The position numbers were made by a program, and so were the translations under genes. From the NCBI RefSeq assembly GCF_000812465.1, contig NZ_JWMA01000027.1, forward strand, positions 62,001 through 126,000: DNA of 64,000 nucleotides, read 5' to 3'. The notes below the pieces were generated by a model, which worked only from the letters and a program-made list of their open reading frames with translations, was not told where the DNA came from and made no database searches. Shown piece after piece: positions 17,463 through 26,402 of the stretch. The stretch's first letter is position 1, and each line of letters begins with the position of its first letter. The DNA comes from Cupriavidus sp. IDO. Lineage in GTDB: Bacteria; Pseudomonadota; Gammaproteobacteria; Burkholderiales; Burkholderiaceae.

Positions 17463-19430
17463 TTGCAAAGCGACATCACGAAGCGTATCGGCCTGGCAAT
17501 GGCCGCTCTCTGGCTTGCCGGGTGCGGCGGCGACGGGAGCGATGACCCCGGAGAACCGGCCACGCGCGATGCGGCCAGGCAGGCCTCGGCGGAGCGGTGG
17601 ACGATAACGCCAGTAACGCCGCTCCAGGCTGCGCTCTCGGACCAGGACATCCGGTACGTCACGGCGGGTGCGACAGAAGAAGAATTGCTGGCCGCGCGGC
17701 GCGCATACATGGGTGGTGCGGTGGTCGTGCTGGATGCAACGGCCGCGCCATCGGGAAGCATGCGGCACGCCAGTGCAGTGATCGGCGGGCTCGGCGTCGA
17801 CAGCAAGGTGCTGGTCCTGCGCCTGTCGCCGTCCGGACCCCAGTATCGTGCGGTGGAGGCGGCCGTTGCCGTGAGCCAGGCGGTTGCAGGAGAGCCGGAG
17901 CCGGGCGACAGCAGTGCTTCGCCCGCTACCGATGCGGAAATAGTCGACAGTAGTGCGGAAGACCTCGTCAGCACGGCGCGCACCTATGCCGCCGAGCTGA
18001 TTGAAGGGCGCAATGCCGAACAACTGCGCCTGCGCAGCGAGGGCGGAGCAAAGTCCGCGCTGCCGGCGGGCGAGCCATACCGGCCGGAGTACACCTACAG
18101 CGTATTTGTCAGGCAGAGCCTGCCGTGCATGCTCCACCGGAAAATGAGCAGCGCCAATGCCTTTGGCGGAGAACGGTTCGATGCGTGCAAAGGCGAGGCC
18201 AATGCCGAACTACGGTATCAGGTCGACATGATCCGCTCGATCGCCGTCAGCACAAGCGGCGGGGTGGGCGAGGACGCCAAGTATCTTCGCATCTCCGTCC
18301 TGCCCGAGATGGGCGGCGCCGGTATCCATCTGGCGTCCAAAGTGGACGAAGGGCATACGTGGTTCCAGTCGTGGGCGCATCGCTACACCTGGTTCGGGCC
18401 GTTCGCCAGCAAGTATCGCTTCACGGTGTCGACGAATGACAGGGACGTCCGGCTGGTCGGCCATGTCCCGCAACAGGTCAACCCGCAGCAGACCGTGCGG
18501 GAGACGAGCGGCATCGACGTGGGCGTCGGCGTTAGCGGCGAGGTCGGTATGAAAGGGCCAAAAGCCGGCGTGTCCGGATCGTTCTCCTACACGAGCAAGC
18601 GTGAAGTCCTCACGACGACATACGAGTACACCGTAGAGAACGAGAGCGGAAGGCGGCCTGGCGAAGCTGCCTGGGTGTGGGACCGCAAGTATGCGGAGCG
18701 GCATTGCGACTGGCTCAGCCGGCGCGACTTCGGCAGTGCCTGCTATTTCACCGGCGCGCACTGGGATCACAGCTGGGTATTCAGGAAGGACAAGTTCTCG
18801 GCCATCAGCCACCGGAATTTCGTGCCGGGCTTCTCCGCCATCTTCCAGGCACCGCCTGACAAACGGGGCATCTCGACATTCCGCCTGCAAAGCGAGATCG
18901 AAGTCATGGCCCTGGGCGGAAAGGTCGTCCCCAATGTCTTCTTCCTGATGGCCATGCGCGGCGCCACCACGGCATCCAGGGTGTCTTTCGGCAAAGACAT
19001 GGAAGTGGACTGGTCGCATCCGTACTTCGAACCGGAGCCGAGCGTGGTGCTCCAGTCCCTGGGCCACAACAACGCCTGCATCGAGGCGCCACCCGTTGCC
19101 GGACCCGGAGCGCCCCGGGAGGTCGCGCTGCGCCCGTGTACCGGCCGCCGCGAGCAGCTGTGGGGGCTGGACGGCAAGGAGCGCTATCGTTCGCGGGTGG
19201 CGCAGGACCTGTGCCTCACCGCGTATCACAGGGCTTTGCTGGCGGTGAGCGCGTGCAGCGACGCGTTGCAGCAGAAATGGGTGTGGGACGGTCCGAGGCT
19301 GCGAAGCCGGCTGGTAGACGGGAGCGGCTATCAGTACGTGCTGAGCGCCGGAGCGGACCGCGCGGGGCTGGTGCCGGTTGCGACGAGCGACAGGGAGAAC
19401 TGGGCGCCTTACCTCGCCAACCCGAAGTAG
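17463..19430 (+). CDS. Putative leukocidin/cytolysin-like pore-forming toxin lipoprotein with C-terminal lectin-like domain
   Basis: A 655-residue protein starting with TTG. Residues 1-21 form a lipoprotein signal (lipobox L-A-G-C21). Residues ~50-200 are an alpha/beta region of unknown kind. Residues ~205-525 resemble the leukocidin/haemolysin beta-barrel fold: cap strands 'KYRFTVSTNDRDVRL', a glycine/serine-rich amphipathic prestem at ~348-380 ('GVGVSGEVGMKGPKAGVSGS'), aromatic 'YEYTVEN', then 'RNFVPGFSAIFQAP' and 'RVSFGKDMEVDW', matching the family's N-F-V-P and G-R-N-M-D-V landmarks. Residues ~530-650 look like a ricin-type trefoil ('NNACIEAPP', 'QLWGLDGKERYRSRVAQDLCL', 'QQKWVW'). That order recalls Vibrio cholerae cytolysin. 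Fold assignment is by eye and the target cell is unknown; a self-acting or immunity role cannot be excluded. Confidence 0.6.
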   Translation: MQSDITKRIGLAMAALWLAGCGGDGSDDPGEPATRDAARQASAERWTITPVTPLQAALSDQDIRYVTAGATEEELLAARRAYMGGAVVVLDATAAPSGSMRHASAVIGGLGVDSKVLVLRLSPSGPQYRAVEAAVAVSQAVAGEPEPGDSSASPATDAEIVDSSAEDLVSTARTYAAELIEGRNAEQLRLRSEGGAKSALPAGEPYRPEYTYSVFVRQSLPCMLHRKMSSANAFGGERFDACKGEANAELRYQVDMIRSIAVSTSGGVGEDAKYLRISVLPEMGGAGIHLASKVDEGHTWFQSWAHRYTWFGPFASKYRFTVSTNDRDVRLVGHVPQQVNPQQTVRETSGIDVGVGVSGEVGMKGPKAGVSGSFSYTSKREVLTTTYEYTVENESGRRPGEAAWVWDRKYAERHCDWLSRRDFGSACYFTGAHWDHSWVFRKDKFSAISHRNFVPGFSAIFQAPPDKRGISTFRLQSEIEVMALGGKVVPNVFFLMAMRGATTASRVSFGKDMEVDWSHPYFEPEPSVVLQSLGHNNACIEAPPVAGPGAPREVALRPCTGRREQLWGLDGKERYRSRVAQDLCLTAYHRALLAVSACSDALQQKWVWDGPRLRSRLVDGSGYQYVLSAGADRAGLVPVATSDRENWAPYLANPK

Positions 19431-19573
19431 CCGCACGGCGCCAGACCCCTCTGTCCGGACCGGACCCTGAAACGATCGGTTACACACTCGTTGCGCCACG
19501 CCGTCAACACCTTGACGGCGGCCCCCGTTGTTACAGGCAACGCGCAATGCCGCGCGCCCTTCCGGAGATCAAC

Positions 19574-19756
19574 ATGAAAAAAGTACTCGCCATCCTGACC
19601 CTGGGCCTGTTCGCTGCGGGCGCGTTTGCCCAGACGCCCGCCGCCGCGCCTGAATCGAAGGAGCCGGCCAAGGTGGAAAAGAGCGTGCACAAGAGCAAGA
19701 CCCACGCCACCAAGCATACGGCCAAGAAGGCGCCGGAAAAGGCTGCTGCCCAGTAA
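19574..19756 (+). CDS. Small exported lysine-rich protein
   Basis: A 60-residue protein: signal peptide of ~20 residues ending 'GAFAQ', then a low-complexity tail rich in Lys, Ala, Pro and His ('KSVHKSKTHATKHTAKK'). GGAG lies six bases upstream of the ATG. Similar short exported basic proteins are common in Cupriavidus and Ralstonia; function unknown. It is convergent with the MipA gene, with a strong stem-loop between them. Confidence 0.7.
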   Translation: MKKVLAILTLGLFAAGAFAQTPAAAPESKEPAKVEKSVHKSKTHATKHTAKKAPEKAAAQ

Positions 19757-19782
19757 GCGGCGAGCCAGTCAGCAAGCGCCCA

Positions 19783-19823
19783 CGGGCGGCAGAGGCCTCA
19801 GTCACAGAGGCCGCTGCCGCCCG
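19783..19823. terminator. Stem-loop terminator between convergent genes
   Basis: Arms CGGGCGGCAG (19783-19792) and CTGCCGCCCG (19814-19823) pair perfectly, and the inner bases (AGGCCTC / GAGGCC) extend the stem. It sits between the small basic protein gene and mipA, so it can end transcription from both sides. No long T tract follows. Confidence 0.6.
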
Positions 19824-19848
19824 CTTGCCGTGGCGGCGCTGGCTGCCC

Positions 19849-20715
19849 TCAGAATTCGTAGTTGATCGAGAAATCGAAGACGCCGTTGGTCGCCTTGCGC
19901 GTGATGGGGCTGCTCGCCGCGTCGCCAACCAGCTGCGAGATGGCTACGTCGCTGGTGGCGAACCAGTGCTTGGTGAAATACCAGACCGCGCTGACGCCGA
20001 AGCCATAGGACTTGATGCCGCCGCTGGCATGGAACTCCGGCCGGCCCGCACGCGCCTGTGACTGGCTGACGCCGAACCACGCATTCATGTAGCGGGAGTC
20101 CGCCAGCGTCATGGTCGGCCCGGCGAACCAGTAGAACCTTTCCGAACTGCCCGGCAGAGGCATGTAGGCGCCGATATCGCCTACCCAGCCGTCCGTTCCG
20201 CCCAGGCTGCGGCGCGCGTCGATGCGCAGCACCAGCGGGAATTCCTTTGATATCGCATATTCCGCAAAGAGCTTGGCCTCGGGCGCGATATTGATATTGC
20301 CCATGCCGTCCAGGTGCGGCGAGTCCTCCTGCGCGCGACGGCCCAGGTTGTACGTCAGGGCAATCCCCGCGCGCCAGTTCTTGCCGCGCAGTACGTTGAT
20401 GCCGAGGCCTTCGCCGATGGAAGCAAAGGCCAGGTCGCGATAGCGGATGTCGATGCTCGGACCGAAGATGGGAATGTATTCCGACGACCCGTCATAGCGC
20501 GGCCGCACCATCGCCGCGCCGCCCAGACGGATCTCCCAGTCGGGAATGGCTTCTTCGAAAAGCTTTTCGAGCGGAATGCCGGCGGAGAATTGCCATTCGG
20601 CCAGCGGCGCGGGTGTCTGCGCCATGGCCTGCGTGGCACTGCCGGCGGCGCAGGCCACCAGCAGGCGGGTGGCGACGCCAGCTATCCGCCTGCGGGATCG
20701 TACTGGGGTTTGCAT
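19849..20715 (-). CDS. MipA/OmpV family outer-membrane protein
   Basis: A 288-residue beta-barrel protein. The ATG at 20715 gives a signal peptide with twin arginines at the n-region (MQTPVRSRRRIAG... ending 'TQAMAQ'). Family traits: 'GGAAMVRPRYDGSSEY', the alternating strands 'YIPIFGPSIDIRYRDLAF', 'GINVLRGKNWRAGIALTYNLGR', and a terminal aromatic strand ending in 'DFSINYEF' with C-terminal Phe, the outer-membrane insertion signal. MipA proteins scaffold murein-synthesis complexes or act as porin-like proteins; the specific role here is unknown. Confidence 0.92.
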   Translation of the reverse strand: MQTPVRSRRRIAGVATRLLVACAAGSATQAMAQTPAPLAEWQFSAGIPLEKLFEEAIPDWEIRLGGAAMVRPRYDGSSEYIPIFGPSIDIRYRDLAFASIGEGLGINVLRGKNWRAGIALTYNLGRRAQEDSPHLDGMGNINIAPEAKLFAEYAISKEFPLVLRIDARRSLGGTDGWVGDIGAYMPLPGSSERFYWFAGPTMTLADSRYMNAWFGVSQSQARAGRPEFHASGGIKSYGFGVSAVWYFTKHWFATSDVAISQLVGDAASSPITRKATNGVFDFSINYEF

Positions 20716-20905
20716 TGTGTGGAGCCTTGTCAATGGAGCCTTCGCGCCCAGGGACTTCGGGCAGTCAGGCTCTGGCCGGGCGGCCTGTCGCCGCCATCTT
20801 TCCACCGACCGGACGTTTGTGCAAGCGCGCATTGTGCGCGCTCACGCGCTCCGCCTGGCAGCCGCCGTGCCTGTTCTGCGGCCACTGCCAGCCTGCGCGA
20901 GGCGT

Positions 20906-21700
20906 TCAGGCGATGGTATCCACCACGCCGCCATCCACGCGCAGCGCGGCGCCGGTCGTGGCCGAGGCCTGCGGCGAGCACGCATAGACAATCATATTAG
21001 CCACTTCATCGACGGTGGCCGCGCGCTGGATGATGGACGAGCTGCGATGCGCCTTGACGAACTCCGCGGCCACTTCCCCAACCGGCTTGCCTGTGCGTTT
21101 CACCTCTTCGGCCAGCATTGCCTCCACGCCCTCCGACAGAGTCGGTCCCGGCAGCACGGCGTTCACCGTCACGCCGGTCCCCGCCAGCCGCTTGGCCAGC
21201 CCGCGCGACACGGCCAGTTGCGCAGTCTTGGAAAAACCATAGTGGATCATGTCCGCCGGGATGTTCAGCCCGGACTCCGACGAGACAAAGACAATGCGGC
21301 CCCACTTGCGCTGGACCATGCCCGGCGCATAGGCGCGTGACAGCCGTACGCCCGACATCACGTTGGTTTCAAAAAGGCGCGTCCATTCGCTGTCCGGCGT
21401 TTCGAAGAAATCTTGCGGGCCGAAGATGCCGAGGTTGTTGACCAGCACATCCACCGAGGGCTGCTGGACCAGCAGTGCGTCTACTGCCTCCGGCGTGGCG
21501 AGATCGCCGGTGAAGGTGCCGACCTGCGCGCCCGGAACCGCGGCGCGCAGCGCATCGGCGGCTTTCGATACCGAGTCTGCCTTGCGGCCATTGAGAATGA
21601 CGCGCGCCCCGGCGAGCGCGAGCCCCTTGGCGGTGGCAAAGCCAATGCCGGCGGTGGATCCGGTAACCAGGGCAGTCTTGCCCGACAAATCGATCTTCAT
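20906..21700 (-). CDS. Short-chain dehydrogenase/reductase
   Basis: A 264-residue SDR. The ATG at 21700 follows AAAGGGA and begins 'MKIDLSGKTALVTG'. Cofactor motif T13-G-S-T-A-G-I-G20, NNLG (residues 88-91) in place of the usual NNAG, and catalytic S140/S141, Y154, K158. The C terminus 'GAALRVDGGVVDTIA' matches the family's G-x-x-x-x-V-D-G-G end. It is monocistronic as far as the sequence shows; substrate not inferable. Confidence 0.92.
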   Translation of the reverse strand: MKIDLSGKTALVTGSTAGIGFATAKGLALAGARVILNGRKADSVSKAADALRAAVPGAQVGTFTGDLATPEAVDALLVQQPSVDVLVNNLGIFGPQDFFETPDSEWTRLFETNVMSGVRLSRAYAPGMVQRKWGRIVFVSSESGLNIPADMIHYGFSKTAQLAVSRGLAKRLAGTGVTVNAVLPGPTLSEGVEAMLAEEVKRTGKPVGEVAAEFVKAHRSSSIIQRAATVDEVANMIVYACSPQASATTGAALRVDGGVVDTIA

Positions 21701-21957
21701 GACGATCCCTTTCACGTTGGCGGCCCCGCGAGGGGCGGGAAGCAGTTGCCCCGGGGCTGGTGACCAGCCTCGGGGCGCCATCCGTGAGTTTTACTACGGA
21801 AACGCCAGACGTGCAGGGCGGGCCAGGGTCTTGTTCCGGGTCGGCCGGCCCGAAGGGCGAGCGTAGCGAAGCGATCCAGCGTCTTTCAGGGCCACTGGGG
21901 CTCCGCCTGCGCGGGGACGACAAGCAAGAAGCGTTGTCGTCAATACCGAACGCCTTG
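21701..21957. repeat. Intergenic region with probable dispersed repeat
   Basis: 257 bp between metE and the SDR gene, both on the minus strand. The stretch 21845-21935 (containing GAGCGTAGCGAAGCGATCC and CGCCTGCGCGGGGACGAC) has the look of a dispersed intergenic repeat of beta-proteobacteria, where a 'cgcctgcgcgggg' hairpin-like core recurs between genes. That it recurs elsewhere in this genome is from general familiarity and cannot be seen in the window. No gene. Confidence 0.3.
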
Positions 21958-24330
21958 TCAGCTGGCGTGCGTGGCGCAGTCGACGCAGCCAGCCGCATGG
22001 CGCGGGGCGGCCGTGACGCCCTCAGTCCGCTCCACACGCTGCCATGCCAGCCCGCCCTTGCCGGCCAGCCGGCTGCGCAGTGCCCGTGCCGCGGTCACCA
22101 TGTTTGCCAGCGCGGCCTCGGTCTCCTCCCAGCCGCGCGTCTTCAGGCCGCAGTCGGGGTTGACCCACAGGCGCTGCGGCGGGATTACCTCGCAGGCGCG
22201 GTCGAGCAGCCTTTCGATGGCGGCCACGGTGGGCACGCGCGGCGAATGGATGTCATAGACGCCCGGCCCGATCTCGTTGGGGTAGTCGAAGTCGCCGAAC
22301 CCTTCGAGCAGCTCCATCGCCGAGCGCGAGGTCTCGATGGTGATCACGTCGGCGTCCATGGCGGCGATCGCCGGCAGGATGTCGTTGAACTCCGCGTAGC
22401 ACATATGGGTGTGGATCTGCGTCTGGTCCGCCACGCCGGCCGCGGACAGGCGGAAGGCGTTCACGGCCCAGTCCAGGTAGGCGTTCCAGTCGGCGCGGCG
22501 CAGCGGCAGCCCTTCGCGCAGCGCCGGCTCGTCGATCTGGATCACGCGGATGCCGGCGTGTTCCAGGTCGCACACCTCGTCGCGGATGGCCAGAGCCAGC
22601 TGGCGGGCGGTGGTCGCGCGCGGCTGGTCGTCGCGCACGAAGGACCATTGCAGCATCGTGACCGGACCGGTCAGCATGCCCTTCATCGGGCGGTCGGTCA
22701 GCGACTGGGCGTAGCGGGCGGTATCGACCGTCATCGGCTCCGGACGATAGACATCGCCGTAGATCACCGGCGGCTTGACGCAGCGCGAGCCGTAGCTCTG
22801 CACCCAGCCGTTCTCGGTGAAGCCATAGCCGCACAGTTGCTCGCCGAAGTATTCGACCATGTCGTTGCGTTCGGCTTCGCCGTGCACCAGGACGTCAAGC
22901 CCCAGCGCCTCCTGCTTGCGCACCGCCAGCTTGATCTCGCCGCGGATGCGCTGCAGATATTCCAGCGCGCCGATCTCGCCGCGCTTGTAGGCGGCGCGGG
23001 TCTGGCGGATCGCGCTGGTCTGCGGGAACGAGCCGATGGTGGTGGTCGGCAGCGGCGGCAGTTGCAGCGCTTCGCGCTGGCGCTCGATGCGATCGGTGAA
23101 CGGGCTGGCGCGCTCGGCCATTTGCGCTGTCACGCCGGCCAGGCGCTGCTGCACGCGCGGGTTGACCACGCGGCCCGAGTTGCGGCGCGAGGCCTGCGCG
23201 GCATCTGAGGCTTCCAGCTGGGCTGCCACGCTGGCTTCGCCGTGGTTGAGGGCGCGGGCGAGCACGGACAGTTCCCCGAGCTTTTCCGTGGCGAAGGCCA
23301 GCCACGACTTCAGCTCGGCATCGAGCCGCACCTCGTGCTCCAGCGAGACCGGCACATGCAGGAGCGAGCACGACGGGGCGAGCCACAGGCGGTCGCCCAG
23401 TTCCGCGTGCAGGGACGAGAGCGTGGTCAGCACCCGGCGCAGGTCGGCGCGCCAGATATTGCGGCCATCGATCACGCCGGCGGACAGCACGGCGCTGGCC
23501 GGCAATACGCGACGCCAGGCGTCGAGCTGTTGCGGCGCGCGCACCAGGTCGATATGGAAGCCCTGCACCGGCAGGCTGGCGGCGCGGGCGGCATGATCGG
23601 CGGCAGTATCGAAATAGGTGGCCAGCAGGATGGCCGGCCCCACGCCTGCCAGCTCTGCGTAGGCCTGGTCGTAGGCGTTCAGCCAGGCGGCGCCAAGATC
23701 CAGGCACAGGGCCGGTTCGTCGATCTGCACCCATTCAATGCCGCGTGCCTTGAGGCGGGCCAGGATGCGGCGATAGGCCTGCGTGACCTTCGGCAGCAGC
23801 GTCAGGCGGTCAAAGCCGGACACGTGGCTCTTCGACAGCCACAGGTAGGTCACCGGCCCGATCAGCACCGGCCGGGCCTTCAGCCCCTGCGCCAGCGCTT
23901 CTTCGATTTCCTCGAAGAACCAGTCGGGGCCGCCGTCGAAAGTGCTGTCGGCATCCAGCTCGGGGACCAGGTAGTGATAGTTGGTATCGAACCACTTGGT
24001 CATTTCCATCGCCGGCTGCTCGCGGTTGCCGCGCGCCAGCTCGAAGTACTGGCCCAGCGTGAGCTGGGCGGCGTCAAAGCCGAAGCGCTTCGGCAGGACG
24101 CCCAGCAGCGCGGTCAGGCTCAGCATCTGGTCGTACCAGGCGAAGTCGCCGGTGGCAACGGTGTCCAGGCCGCTGGCGGCCTGCAGTTGCCAGTGGCGCT
24201 GGCGCAGCCCGGCTGCGACCTCGCGCAATGCGGCTTCGCTGGTTTCGCCGCGCCAGAAGGCCTCCTGCGCGAACTTCAGCTCGCGGCGCGCGCCGATGCG
24301 TGGGAAACCGAGGATATGTGTGCGTGCCAT
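21958..24330 (-). CDS. metE: Cobalamin-independent methionine synthase
   Basis: 5-methyltetrahydropteroyltriglutamate-homocysteine methyltransferase, 790 residues: transfers a methyl group from polyglutamylated methyl-THF to homocysteine in the last step of methionine synthesis. Starts '[12 protein letters not shown]', the family opening. Zinc ligands are H642 and C644 (H-T-H-M-C), a Glu in '[10 protein letters not shown]', and the Cys of '[10 protein letters not shown]'. The chain carries ~25 extra residues after the usual end (rich in Arg, Ala, Cys). Divergent from metR, and a MetR-like site lies between them. Confidence 0.97.
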   Translation of the reverse strand: MARTHILGFPRIGARRELKFAQEAFWRGETSEAALREVAAGLRQRHWQLQAASGLDTVATGDFAWYDQMLSLTALLGVLPKRFGFDAAQLTLGQYFELARGNREQPAMEMTKWFDTNYHYLVPELDADSTFDGGPDWFFEEIEEALAQGLKARPVLIGPVTYLWLSKSHVSGFDRLTLLPKVTQAYRRILARLKARGIEWVQIDEPALCLDLGAAWLNAYDQAYAELAGVGPAILLATYFDTAADHAARAASLPVQGFHIDLVRAPQQLDAWRRVLPASAVLSAGVIDGRNIWRADLRRVLTTLSSLHAELGDRLWLAPSCSLLHVPVSLEHEVRLDAELKSWLAFATEKLGELSVLARALNHGEASVAAQLEASDAAQASRRNSGRVVNPRVQQRLAGVTAQMAERASPFTDRIERQREALQLPPLPTTTIGSFPQTSAIRQTRAAYKRGEIGALEYLQRIRGEIKLAVRKQEALGLDVLVHGEAERNDMVEYFGEQLCGYGFTENGWVQSYGSRCVKPPVIYGDVYRPEPMTVDTARYAQSLTDRPMKGMLTGPVTMLQWSFVRDDQPRATTARQLALAIRDEVCDLEHAGIRVIQIDEPALREGLPLRRADWNAYLDWAVNAFRLSAAGVADQTQIHTHMCYAEFNDILPAIAAMDADVITIETSRSAMELLEGFGDFDYPNEIGPGVYDIHSPRVPTVAAIERLLDRACEVIPPQRLWVNPDCGLKTRGWEETEAALANMVTAARALRSRLAGKGGLAWQRVERTEGVTAAPRHAAGCVDCATHAS

Positions 24331-24410
24331 TGTCTTGCTCCGGAAGATGTCTGGCGCACAGTGTCGAATTCCCCGTAAAATGAATCAAGCGACAAGTTTT
24401 AAACAATGTA

Positions 24411-24423
24411 TGAGCAAAATTCA
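24411..24423. promoter_or_regulatory. Probable MetR binding site in the metE-metR intergenic region
   Basis: TGAGCAAAATTCA matches the 13-bp MetR consensus TGAA-N5-TTCA with one change. It lies between the divergent metE and metR starts in the only AT-rich part of that gap, so it could activate metE and autoregulate metR, with homocysteine as coactivator in the known family. Confidence 0.5.
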
Positions 24424-24474
24424 TATCAGGACTGAAGGGCGGGCTTGGCCGCGATCCGTTCATGGAGCCGCGGC

Positions 24475-25398
24475 ATGATCGAAGTCCGGCATTTCCGCTC
24501 GCTGGTGGCCATCGCCGAGTCGGGCAAGCTGGCGACCGCCGCCGAGCGCGTGCACGTGAGCCAGTCCGCCTTGTCCCACCAGATCAAGGCGATCGAGGCG
24601 CATTACGGGCTGCCGCTGTTCGACCGCACCCGCCAGGGCCTGCGCTTCACGCCGGCCGGCGAACGGCTGCTGGCGCTGGCGCGCGAGGCGCTCGCGGCCA
24701 TCAGCGCGGCAGATCGCGACATAGAGCGGCTGAAGGGCGATACCCGCGGAGAGCTGCGCGTGGTGCTGGAGTGCCACACCTGCTTTGACTGGCTGATGCC
24801 GGTCATGGACGAGTTCCGCCGCCGCTGGCCGGAGGTGGAAGTGGACCTGGTGGCGGGATTCCATGCCGATCCGCTGGCGCTGCTTGCCAACGGCAAGGCC
24901 GACATGGTGATCGGCTCGCAGCCGCCCGCGCGGCGCGGGCTGGAGGTGGCGCCGCTGTTCCGCTTCGAGATCCTGGCGGTGATCGCCAACGAGCACCGGC
25001 TGCGCAACAAGCGGCGCATTGAGGCGGCAGACCTGGAAGGCGAGACGCTGATCACCTATCCCGTGCCCGAGCAGCGCATCGACCTGATCCGCGAAGTGCT
25101 GGAGCCGGCCGGCATCCGCCTGCAGCGCCGCACCGCGGAACTGACGGTGGCCGTGCTGCAGCTGGTTGCCAGCCGCCGGGGCGTGGCCGCGCTGCCCAAC
25201 TGGGGCGTGAAGAACTACGTTGACCACGACTACGTGCTGGCCAAGCGCATCGGTGCCAGGGGGCTGTGGAGCGAGCTGTATGCCATGGTGCCATCGACCA
25301 TGGCGGAGCGGCCGTATGTGGCCGACTTCGTCGCGATCGTGCGCGACACCTGCGCCGCGCAGCTCGATGGCATCGAACTGCTGCCGGCGGCTGCATAG
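24475..25398 (+). CDS. metR: LysR-family regulator MetR
   Basis: A 307-residue LysR-type regulator. The ATG at 24475 begins 'MIEVRHFRSLVAIAESGKLATAAERVHVSQSALSHQIKAIE', the MetR-type winged helix-turn-helix with the Q-S-A-L-S-H-Q-I recognition helix. The effector domain (residues ~90-300) keeps 'VLECHTCFDWLMPVMDEFR', diagnostic of MetR. Divergent position next to metE makes the assignment firm. It would activate methionine synthesis genes in response to homocysteine. Confidence 0.95.
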   Translation: MIEVRHFRSLVAIAESGKLATAAERVHVSQSALSHQIKAIEAHYGLPLFDRTRQGLRFTPAGERLLALAREALAAISAADRDIERLKGDTRGELRVVLECHTCFDWLMPVMDEFRRRWPEVEVDLVAGFHADPLALLANGKADMVIGSQPPARRGLEVAPLFRFEILAVIANEHRLRNKRRIEAADLEGETLITYPVPEQRIDLIREVLEPAGIRLQRRTAELTVAVLQLVASRRGVAALPNWGVKNYVDHDYVLAKRIGARGLWSELYAMVPSTMAERPYVADFVAIVRDTCAAQLDGIELLPAAA

Positions 25399-25399
25399 C

Positions 25400-25729
25400 T
25401 CAGGCGTGCAGGGCGGCTTGCGAGGCTGGGCGCGAGGCGGGAAGGGTAGCCGCTTCCACGTCTTCCAGCGCCTCTTCGTCGTCACTGAAGTCGGCCAGGA
25501 GCACTTCCACATCCATGCCATTGTCCAGCCGCCTGACGAAGAGCTGTAGCAGGTCGGTGTCGGGCGCGCTGACCGTCAGGTTGGCCTGCGTGCCGGCGTT
25601 GAAGCCAAGCTGCTGCAGGGTCAGGCCGGTGCGGCGGGCGTTGGCCAGCACCCATTCCATCGCGCCGAAGACATCGGCGTCGTCAAGGCGAAGGGCGAGC
25701 TGGAGAGTGGGGAGGGCGGAGGTTGGCAT
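25400..25729 (-). CDS. ACT-domain, IlvM-like small protein
   Basis: A 109-residue protein whose core 'LQLALRLDDADVFGAMEWVLANARRTGLTLQQLGF...ANLTVSAPDTDLLQLFVRRLDNGMDVEVL' pattern resembles the small regulatory subunit of acetolactate synthase (IlvM): one ACT domain in which a helix of the A-x-x-x-V-L-R-x-x-R-x-x-G type precedes strands ending in the L-x-x-x-L-x-x-L-x-D-V motif. An acidic tail (DDEEALEDVE) follows. The ATG at 25729 is chosen on content; its ribosome site is poor. No catalytic ilvB/ilvG is near, and it is divergent from an Lrp regulator, so it may serve an amino-acid-responsive role. It stops one base after metR ends, on the opposite strand. Confidence 0.6.
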   Translation of the reverse strand: MPTSALPTLQLALRLDDADVFGAMEWVLANARRTGLTLQQLGFNAGTQANLTVSAPDTDLLQLFVRRLDNGMDVEVLLADFSDDEEALEDVEAATLPASRPASQAALHA

Positions 25730-25882
25730 GTGGCGAAGGAAGCAACTGGATCGGTCAGGTAAATTTACCAGCGAGATCCCAAAATTGGCTTCTTTATTCA
25801 CTGCAGAATGCCCACAAAAAAAGAATAATCATCTCTGTCGTGTAGACTTTGAAGGTGTTCATTCTTCTCCGGAGTCTGCCTG

Positions 25883-26353
25883 ATGGCAACCGTCCCAAAA
25901 CTCGATGAGATCGATCGCCGCATCCTGCGCGAGCTTCGCCGTGACGGGCGGCTGTCGAACGCACGCCTGGCCGAGCAGGTCGGACTGTCCGCCACGCCGT
26001 GCTGGAACCGTGTACGGGCCCTGGAGGAAAGCGGGGTGATCCAGGGCTACGCGGCGCTGTTGAACCAGAAGGCCCTGGGCCTGCCGGACACCGTGCTGAT
26101 CGAAGTCACGCTGGACCGGCACGATGACGAGATGTTCAATCGCTTCGGCGCGGCGCTGGCCGAACTTCCGGAAGTGCTCGAGGCCCATCTGCTGACGGGC
26201 GAGTACGACTACCTGATCAAGGTGGCCGTGGCGGGCACGGAAGGCTACGAGGAATTCCTGCGCCACAAGCTCTACAAGCTGCCGGGGCTGCGCCACAGCC
26301 ATTCCACTTTCGTGCTGCGCACGCTGAAGCGCGAGCCCTCGGTGCAGCCCTGA
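25883..26353 (+). CDS. Lrp/AsnC-family transcriptional regulator
   Basis: A 156-residue amino-acid-responsive regulator. N-terminal helix-turn-helix 'LDEIDRRILRELRRDGRLSNARLAEQVGLSATPCWNRVRALE', then the RAM/ACT effector domain 'VLIEVTLDRHD...EVLEAHLLTGEYDYLIKVAV' with the G-x-Y-D-Y-L landmark. It is divergent from the IlvM-like gene; the 153-bp AT-rich gap between them probably holds its operator. It is likely a local regulator rather than the global Lrp. Confidence 0.95.
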   Translation: MATVPKLDEIDRRILRELRRDGRLSNARLAEQVGLSATPCWNRVRALEESGVIQGYAALLNQKALGLPDTVLIEVTLDRHDDEMFNRFGAALAELPEVLEAHLLTGEYDYLIKVAVAGTEGYEEFLRHKLYKLPGLRHSHSTFVLRTLKREPSVQP

Positions 26354-26402
26354 CGAGCAGGTGCTGTACAGCAGGGCGCTGCCGCGGGGTTGATGGACCC
26401 CT

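Noticed and set aside
24331-24474. SAM or cobalamin riboswitch searched for before metE
   Set aside because: The gap is 144 bases and shows no multi-helix pattern; the divergent metR and a MetR-like site account for control.
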